A stretch of DNA of 64,000 nucleotides from UBA5734 sp964499985 (lineage in GTDB: Bacteria > Bacillota > Clostridia > Saccharofermentanales > UBA5734): the NCBI GenBank assembly GCA_964499985.1, contig CAZCMX010000003.1, positions 1-64,000 on the forward strand, given 5' to 3'. Below, piece by piece: positions 58,652 through 64,000 of this stretch. Each line of letters starts with the position of its first letter. Within the stretch, counting starts at the first letter, position 1. The position numbers and the translations under genes were made by a program. The notes under the pieces are model-generated. The model saw only the letters and a list, made by a program, of their open reading frames with translations, ran no database searches and was not told the DNA's origin.

Positions 58652-59578
58652 TCAATCTGCTTTTGAATCAGCCTCTTTCAATTTCGACACGACTTCGCCT
58701 GGCCCTGGCATCCCCTCGCTGCTGTAAGACAGCAATTCGCTGACCGTCATGAACCGGAAACCTTTTTCCGCGAGGCCGTCAATAATCCGCGGCACCGCCG
58801 CCAAGGTGGCGCTATTGGTGTCGTGGAGCAGAATGATATGGCCATTGGCCGCGTTTTCAATCACAAAATTGGCGATATGATCGGGATCATCCTTGTGGTT
58901 CCAGTCCTCCGGACAACTCTGCCAGGTCCAGTTGACGATGGTAAGGCCCAGTTCGCCGGTCACCTCTTCAGTGGTGGCACTATAGCCGCCGGTCGGTGGC
59001 CGCATGATCGTTGGGGTCACCCCGGCGATCGACTGGATCAGGTCGGAGGTGCGCACCAGCTCATCGCGGGTGGTCGCCGCATCGGCTTTTTTCAGGATCT
59101 GATGCGAATAGGTGTGGTTGCCGATCTCATGGCCCTCGGCGACCTCGCGCCGCAGCAAATCCCCCCGGGCCTGGCTGGACTTGAGCCGGTTGCCGAGGAC
59201 AAAAAAGGTTGCCCGGACTTGTTTTTCGAGCAGAACATCGAGCAGGGGGCCGGTCAGGTCGGTGGACGGGCCATCGTCAAAGGTCAGCGCAATCGCTGGA
59301 TGCTCCGCGCTGGGCGGGCCGGAATAGGCCGTCGGTTCAGGAACTGCGGTCGTTGCGGATGTGCTCGTTGCCTGCGTCTCTGGGCCAACCGGGGCAGCCG
59401 TTTGGCCGGGACTGCCTGCGCCTGCTGGGGCATCGGCCTGGCTCTCGGTGGCGGAAAAGGTCGTCGGGGCGGCGCTCTGGGCTGGGCTGGCCACGGGCTG
59501 CAAAATACAGCCGGCCAGGGCCAGCACGGCCAGCAAAGCCGCAAGTCCGGTCAGGGGGATTGAAAAAGACTGTCTCAT
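58652..59578 (-). CDS. Secreted polysaccharide deacetylase (NodB/CE4) lipoprotein
   Basis: A 308-residue extracellular enzyme. The start chosen, MRQSFS at 59578, gives a signal peptide with lipobox LALAGC (Cys24) and a Thr/Ala/Pro-rich linker. The CE4 catalytic motifs are TFDDGPSTD (motif 1, catalytic Asp and metal Asp), HEIGNHTYSHQIL (metal His pair), MRPPTGGYS (motif 3) and IILLHDTN (motif 5). It probably removes acetyl groups from peptidoglycan or chitin-like glycans, a common lysozyme-resistance function. It converges on the DUF4015 lipoprotein gene. Confidence 0.92.
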   Translation of the reverse strand: MRQSFSIPLTGLAALLAVLALAGCILQPVASPAQSAAPTTFSATESQADAPAGAGSPGQTAAPVGPETQATSTSATTAVPEPTAYSGPPSAEHPAIALTFDDGPSTDLTGPLLDVLLEKQVRATFFVLGNRLKSSQARGDLLRREVAEGHEIGNHTYSHQILKKADAATTRDELVRTSDLIQSIAGVTPTIMRPPTGGYSATTEEVTGELGLTIVNWTWQSCPEDWNHKDDPDHIANFVIENAANGHIILLHDTNSATLAAVPRIIDGLAEKGFRFMTVSELLSYSSEGMPGPGEVVSKLKEADSKAD

Positions 59579-59755
59579 TGCAAAAACACTTTCAAAGTTT
59601 ATCGTTGTGGCCTGTCTGAAGCACAGATGCCGGGATCTTTCAAGTACAACTATATCATAACCCATCCCGTGCAGCAGGATATGATATAATTATGCGAATC
59701 ATCCGGCATATCTCATGGGAATTGGCTGTGCCGGGGCAGGAGGACAGTTTACCGC

Positions 59756-60931
59756 ATGCCAGGTGCGAAAAAAATCACATTGGGAGTGACCGGCTCAATC
59801 GCCGCCTACAAGGCCGCTGAGATTGCCAGCGCCCTGACCTCAGCGGGTCACGAGGTCCGTGTGATCCTGACGGAACATGCCGCCCGGTTCATCACCCCCA
59901 TCACCTTTGAAACGTTGACCAGGCAGAAGGTTCTGGTCGACATGTTCTCCGATGAGGACCACCGCCAGGTTTCCCATATCGAGCAGGGGACCCAGATCGA
60001 CATGGTCCTGGTTGCGCCTGCAACCTTCAACATCATTGGCAAGGCGGCCCAGGGCATCGCCGACGATCTGCTCAGCACAGTCCTGGCGGCTGCCGATCCG
60101 AAACGGGTCCTGTATGCCCCGGCGATGAATGTCAATATGTACGAAAATCCAGCTTGCCAGGCCAATATGGCCACCCTCCGGGCCCGCGGCAGCCAGTTTG
60201 TCGAACCCGAAGAGGGCATGCTGGCCTGTGGCGTCTATGCCAAGGGCCGCCTGGCCAAGGTGCCGGCGATTCTTGATGCAGTCGAGTCTTTTCTGGCGCC
60301 CAAGCCGCTTCTGGGCAAACGCGTGCTGATCACGGCCGGCGCAACCCGGGAGTATATCGATCCAATCCGCTTCCTGTCGAATTCCTCGAGTGGCCAGATG
60401 GGCGTTGCCCTGGCCCGGGCCTGCCGCCACTATGGCGCCGAGGTCACCTTGCTCCTGGCCAATTCCCAGCTGGACGCACCTGGGGTCCATGTCGTCCGGG
60501 TCGACACGGTCGCCGATCTCTATGCCGCCGCCTTGCAGGCTTTTCCGGCCACGGACTACCTGTTTGCCGCTGCTGCGGTGTCTGATTTCAAGCCCGCCAC
60601 AAAACAGGACTCGAAGATCAAGAAGACGGGGTCCAGTCTCAATATCGAGCTGGTGCCCAATACGGACGTCTTGCTGGCGCTGTCGAAATTGAAGACGCAC
60701 CAGAAGCTGATCGGATTTGCAGCAGAAAGCGAAGCGATGCTCGAAAATGCCAGGGGCAAGCTCGAGCGCAAGCAGCTGGACCTGATCGTCGCCAACTCGC
60801 TGGACAATTTTGCCCGGGCCAGCGGCAAGGTCTGGCTGGTCGATGCACAGGATATTGAGGAATTGCCCGAATTGCCGAAGCCGGAACTGGCCTTTGCCAT
60901 CCTCGATGCCATGCTGGCCAGAGGTCTGTGA
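59756..60931 (+). CDS. coaBC: Bifunctional phosphopantothenoylcysteine decarboxylase/phosphopantothenate-cysteine ligase
   Basis: Catalyses two steps of coenzyme A synthesis. The 391-residue protein has an N-terminal FMN-dependent decarboxylase (CoaC; GVTGSIAAYKAAEI, the PAMNVNMYENP motif, and Cys in MLACGVYAKGRLA) up to about residue 180. The C-terminal ligase (CoaB) has VLITAGATREYIDPIRFLSN, a nucleotide/phosphopantothenate site, FAAAAVSDFKP and GFAAES. First gene of the CoA operon, with the next gene eight bases downstream. TATAAT-like sequence lies 60 bases upstream of the start. Confidence 0.96.
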   Translation: MPGAKKITLGVTGSIAAYKAAEIASALTSAGHEVRVILTEHAARFITPITFETLTRQKVLVDMFSDEDHRQVSHIEQGTQIDMVLVAPATFNIIGKAAQGIADDLLSTVLAAADPKRVLYAPAMNVNMYENPACQANMATLRARGSQFVEPEEGMLACGVYAKGRLAKVPAILDAVESFLAPKPLLGKRVLITAGATREYIDPIRFLSNSSSGQMGVALARACRHYGAEVTLLLANSQLDAPGVHVVRVDTVADLYAAALQAFPATDYLFAAAAVSDFKPATKQDSKIKKTGSSLNIELVPNTDVLLALSKLKTHQKLIGFAAESEAMLENARGKLERKQLDLIVANSLDNFARASGKVWLVDAQDIEELPELPKPELAFAILDAMLARGL

Positions 60932-60938
60932 GGCAGCG

Positions 60939-62672
60939 ATGATGGATGTGAATGTGCCGCCCCCTCTGACCGCTCCGGAAGACCAGCCTGACCGGGTTAG
61001 TGGTCCGGACCAGACTTGTGTGCGGGTCCTGACCATTGATATCGGCAATACCCAGACGGTTGTGGGCTGGTTCGAGACAGACAAGCTGCGCTGCACCGCC
61101 CGCTGGGGCACTGTGCGGGAAGATGCCGACGATCTGCTGGACCGCGAGCTGACCGCCTTTTTTGGCCGCTACAATCTGAATCCGGCCCAGCTCGATGCGA
61201 TCGGCATTGCCTCGGTTGTCCCGCCAGCCACACCGCAGCTGGTTGAAGCCTTGCGCCATTACACCGGCCTGGAACCGGTCCTGACCAGTGCCCGTACAGC
61301 CACGATTCCGATCCGGGTCGATGTACCGGAGAAAATTGGCGCTGACCGGATTGCCAATGCGGTTGCGGCAGCCCGCCTTTACCCCTTGCCTGCGATCGTC
61401 ATGGATGTGGGTACCGCCACGACGATCAGTGTCATCGATGCCACCGGCACCCTGGTCGGCGGTTCGATCAGCCTCGGACTGCAAAACAGCGCCCGGGCCT
61501 TGCACCAGGTGACTGCCCAGCTGCCCTTGTCAGACCTGGCCAGCCCGCCGGCCCAGATTGGCCGCAATACGGAGGACAGCATCCGCAGTGGACTGCTGAA
61601 TGGGACCGCCGCGATGCTGGAAGGTCTGGCGGAGCGGATGTCCGGTGAGCTGGGACGTCCGGCGACCCTGATCCTGACCGGCGGCCTGTCCGGCCGCCTG
61701 ATCCACCATTTCAGAAAGCCCGTCCGCCATGATCCGGAACTGCTGCTCAAAGGCCTGCGCCTGATCGCGCTGGGTGGCCTGCCGGCTGCCGGGATCCGGC
61801 CACTGTCCGGTCGGCGACTGGGGATCATCGGGGCCGGCCGGCTTGGCGTTGGTCTGGGCCTCTACCTGGCCAGCCGCGGGATTGCCCTGTCGGGCTATGC
61901 CAGCCACAATTTCCTGTCGGCTGAACGCGCGGCCCGCCTGACAGGCAGCAAGGCATTCCGCAGCCTCGAAGAGGTGGTCGCTTCTTCCGATATGATCCTG
62001 ATCGCAACTCCCGATGGCGAGATTGCCGGAGTGGCCAGCCGCCTGGCCAGCCGCCTGACCTCTGGCCAATGGCTGATCCATGCCAGCGGCTCATTGCCGG
62101 CTGAAATACTGCGCCCGGACCCGTCCCAAGACAAACCTGTATTGGTTTTGTCCCTGCACCCCATGCTGGCATTTGCCAGCCGCGACATGATGCCGGAGGC
62201 TATCGAAACTGCCAGCATTTCCCTGGAAGGCGATGCTGCCGTAGCTGAGGAATGGGCTCTGACCCTCATGGACTGGAACCACCCGGTCATCCGGCTGACG
62301 GCCGCGCAAAAACCCCTCTACCACCTGGCCAGTGTCTGGGCTTCCAACCTGACGCTGGCTGTGATTGCCCAGAGCTGCGCCTATCTGGAGACGCTGGGCT
62401 TATCACATAAGCATGCCGAGCAGGCAGTCTGGCCCCTGGTCCAGGCCAGCCTGGAAAATTTCCGCAACCATGGCTTGCCAGGTGCCCTGACCGGCCCGGT
62501 CGAGCGCAATGACGTCGAGACCATTCGCCAGCATCTGGTGGCGATGCCCGAACAAGACCAGCTTTTGTATTGCCAGTTGTCGCAACGATTGCTTGCCCAG
62601 GCTCGCCTGCGCCACCACAACCGCAATGACCAGGAGCTTGCCGATTTACTCAACTCAGGAGGATCTTCATGA
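60939..62672 (+). CDS. Fusion of type III pantothenate kinase (CoaX) and DUF2520/PanG-like ketopantoate reductase
   Basis: A 577-residue protein not in the usual form for either family. Residues 25-280 are CoaX: VLTIDIGNTQTVVGWF (phosphate loop), RWGTVREDADDLLD, GIASVVPPATPQL, GADRIANAVAAARLYP, and IVMDVGTATTISVID with the metal-binding Asp. Residues 285-570 are a Rossmann plus DUF2520 protein: LGIIGAGRLGVGLGLYLASR, DMILIATPDGEIAGVA, LSLHPMLAFA and the helical C-terminal part. DUF2520 proteins include PanG, an alternative ketopantoate reductase reported in Francisella and proposed in Clostridium difficile. The gene sits between coaBC and panB, where panE/panG activity is needed. The start is ATG 60939 with GAGG upstream; the fusion joint has no stop or frameshift. 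Confidence 0.85.
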   Translation: MMDVNVPPPLTAPEDQPDRVSGPDQTCVRVLTIDIGNTQTVVGWFETDKLRCTARWGTVREDADDLLDRELTAFFGRYNLNPAQLDAIGIASVVPPATPQLVEALRHYTGLEPVLTSARTATIPIRVDVPEKIGADRIANAVAAARLYPLPAIVMDVGTATTISVIDATGTLVGGSISLGLQNSARALHQVTAQLPLSDLASPPAQIGRNTEDSIRSGLLNGTAAMLEGLAERMSGELGRPATLILTGGLSGRLIHHFRKPVRHDPELLLKGLRLIALGGLPAAGIRPLSGRRLGIIGAGRLGVGLGLYLASRGIALSGYASHNFLSAERAARLTGSKAFRSLEEVVASSDMILIATPDGEIAGVASRLASRLTSGQWLIHASGSLPAEILRPDPSQDKPVLVLSLHPMLAFASRDMMPEAIETASISLEGDAAVAEEWALTLMDWNHPVIRLTAAQKPLYHLASVWASNLTLAVIAQSCAYLETLGLSHKHAEQAVWPLVQASLENFRNHGLPGALTGPVERNDVETIRQHLVAMPEQDQLLYCQLSQRLLAQARLRHHNRNDQELADLLNSGGSS

Positions 62673-63526
62673 AACGAACAATTACGACTTTCCAGAAAGC
62701 CAAAACCATTGGCGAACGCCTGGCCATGGTGACCGCATACGATTATTCGATGGCCCGGCTGGCGGACAGCGCCGGCGTGGATGCCATCCTGGTCGGGGAT
62801 TCACTGGGCATGGTCTGCCTTGGCTATCCCAATACCCTGCCGGTCACCATGGACGATATGCTGCACCATACCAAAGCCGTCGCCCGCGGTACGAAGGATG
62901 CGCTTCTGGTCAGTGACCTGCCCTTCATGTCCTACCAGACCTCGGTCCGCGATGCCATAGCCAATGCCGGGCGCCTGATCCAGGAAGGCCATGCCGAGGC
63001 GGTCAAACTCGAAGGCGGCGCCACCGTCCTGGCCCAGGTCCGGGCGATCGTCAAAGCCCAGATCCCGGTCATGGGCCATCTGGGTCTGACCCCGCAGTCC
63101 GTGCATGTCTTTGGCGGATTCAAGTACCAGGGCAAGGACGAAAAAGCCGCCCGCCAGCTGATCGAGGATGCCAGACGCCTCGAGGATGCCGGTGCCTTTT
63201 CGATCGTCCTCGAATGCCTGCCGGCTGAACTGGCAGAGGTGATCAGCAAGTCTGTGACCATCCCCGTGATCGGCATCGGTTCGGGCGTTGGCTGTGATGG
63301 CCAGGTTCTGGTCTATCATGATATTCTGGGATTATCAGGTGACATCAAGCCGCGCTTTGCCAAGGTCTTTGCCGATGGCGCCCAGACCGCAGAAACCGGC
63401 CTGAAATCCTTTGTCGCGGCCGTCCGCCAGGGCGCTTTCCCTGGACCGGAACACTCCGTTGCTCTCGACCCGGATCTGGCCCGGCGCCTGAAACAATCAC
63501 AAGTCGCTGGAACGCAATCGATTTGA
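62669..63526 (+). CDS. panB: 3-methyl-2-oxobutanoate hydroxymethyltransferase
   Basis: Makes ketopantoate from 2-oxoisovalerate and methylene-tetrahydrofolate. The 285-residue TIM-barrel protein has AMVTAYDYSMARLADSAGVD, ILVGDSLGMVCLGYPNTLPV (with the substrate- and metal-binding Asp), SDLPFMSYQ, VKLEGGA and the catalytic Glu in IGIGSGVGCDGQVLV. Length matches the family (260-285). It overlaps the previous gene by ATGA, so the putative ketopantoate reductase and PanB are translationally coupled. Confidence 0.97.
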   Translation: MKRTITTFQKAKTIGERLAMVTAYDYSMARLADSAGVDAILVGDSLGMVCLGYPNTLPVTMDDMLHHTKAVARGTKDALLVSDLPFMSYQTSVRDAIANAGRLIQEGHAEAVKLEGGATVLAQVRAIVKAQIPVMGHLGLTPQSVHVFGGFKYQGKDEKAARQLIEDARRLEDAGAFSIVLECLPAELAEVISKSVTIPVIGIGSGVGCDGQVLVYHDILGLSGDIKPRFAKVFADGAQTAETGLKSFVAAVRQGAFPGPEHSVALDPDLARRLKQSQVAGTQSI

Positions 63527-63547
63527 GCGCGAACGGGAGGCAAGTGA

Positions 63548-64000
63548 ATGAGTAATAAACAGCATACCGGAACCAGTAAACAGACTTCGGTCCTCGGCAA
63601 GAATGCCATGGAGGCCAGGATCGAACGGGAAGCCATGGAGATCGCCAGGTCCATTCAGGATGTGCGGACCGTTGTCAAGTTTTACCAGAATGCCAAGGAA
63701 AGCATCGGCCTGGTGCCAACCATGGGCTATTTGCATACCGGGCATGTCAGCCTGATCGAAAAAGCCAGAAAGTCCTGCGACCGCGTGATCGTCAGCATTT
63801 TTGTCAATCCGATCCAGTTTGGCCCGAATGAAGATTTCAGCCGCTATCCACGTGATCTCGAACGCGACCTCGAGCTGTGCCGCGATGCCGGTGCCGACCT
63901 GGTCTTTGTTCCGGAGGTCTCAGACATGTATCCGACTCCCAATCTGGCCTATATGGATATCCGCATACTGGGCGCCTATCTCTGTGGGGCCAGCCGGCCC
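63548..64000 (+). CDS. panC: Pantothenate synthetase, cut by the window edge
   Basis: Joins pantoate and beta-alanine to pantothenate with ATP. The 151 visible residues include an N-terminal extension of about 35 residues rich in Lys and Glu before the family start. Then IGLVPTMGYLHTGHVSLIEKA (ATP-binding HxGH) and VSIFVNPIQFGPNEDFSRYPRDLERDL (substrate site) follow. The ATG at 63548 has GGAGG 7 bases upstream. The rest, including the KMSK-like motif, lies beyond 64000. Completes the order coaBC, coaX-panG fusion, panB, panC. Confidence 0.95.
   Translation, partial: MSNKQHTGTSKQTSVLGKNAMEARIEREAMEIARSIQDVRTVVKFYQNAKESIGLVPTMGYLHTGHVSLIEKARKSCDRVIVSIFVNPIQFGPNEDFSRYPRDLERDLELCRDAGADLVFVPEVSDMYPTPNLAYMDIRILGAYLCGASRP

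Noticed and set aside
1..64000. tRNA or rRNA genes
   Set aside because: No cloverleaf with a GGTTCGA-type arm and matching acceptor stem and no rRNA signature was found; GGTTCG at 20184 and 20247 lies in other hairpins.

Overview
The window looks like a scaffold from a metagenome-assembled or draft genome of a Bacillota (Firmicutes) bacterium, most likely a Clostridia-class gut or anaerobic-digester fermenter. Signs are AGGAGG-type ribosome binding sites, an IPKTG sortase-type surface protein, lipoprotein sugar-binding proteins with Thr/Ala-rich linkers, YesM/YesN-type sensors, LacI and AraC regulators, a class II GalT and a type III pantothenate kinase. By eye the base composition is GC-rich (roughly 55-60 %). 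The genus cannot be named from sequence alone. Five N runs (1471-1570, 3222-3282, 4793-4892, 20309-20408, 24915-25014) interrupt or abut genes; four are exactly 100 N and are probably of unknown true length.

Layout. 95-6484: a Gfo/Idh/MocA oxidoreductase, then on the minus strand a LacI regulator, a GH32 beta-fructosidase and a CUT1 sugar transporter (binding protein and two permeases, no ATPase), with a LacI-type operator at the promoter. 6578-8297: a lone type IV pilin-like protein with a BspA-type leucine-rich tail and a conserved hypothetical. 8427-12464: an aldo/keto reductase, nagBA and a second aldo/keto reductase. 12508-14604: pseudouridine breakdown (psuG, psuK with a winged helix). 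14751-19896: ribose operon (rbsK, rbsD, rbsB, LacI regulator) behind a near-consensus promoter with two perfect operators, plus an HD-phosphohydrolase/DUF429 fusion. 19904-20298: a promoter, a probable structured non-coding RNA and a terminator. 20411-22320: oxidoreductase and VOC protein. 22594-26061: a large InlB-repeat, sortase-anchored surface protein. 26248-32664: DUF302, an acyltransferase/zinc-ribbon membrane protein/esterase cassette, NADH oxidase and small proteins. 32815-45875: a ferredoxin-type aldo/keto reductase, then an L-fucose region (fucI, AraC regulator, a three-component sugar sensor, a complete CUT2 ABC transporter, fucU). 45893-52967: VOC protein, a TIGR00300 ornithine cyclodeaminase-like enzyme, a pdxT remnant beside an orphan PdxR/MocR regulator, an RMD1/DUF155 pair, rhodanese, a DNA glycosylase and an AraC regulator. 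53098-57001: Leloir operon galT-galE-galK. 57178-59578: two convergent secreted lipoproteins (DUF4015 glycosidase-like and NodB deacetylase). 59756-64000: coenzyme A operon coaBC, a coaX-DUF2520 (panG-like) fusion, panB and the start of panC.

Together the genes describe an organism scavenging host- and plant-derived sugars (fucose, galactose, amino sugars, ribose, fructans) and modified nucleosides, with mostly local one- or three-component control. The most unusual items are the candidate RNA at 19938-20298, the CoaX-DUF2520 fusion, the HD-DUF429 fusion, and the pdxT scar next to an intact PdxR-like gene with its operator repeats.
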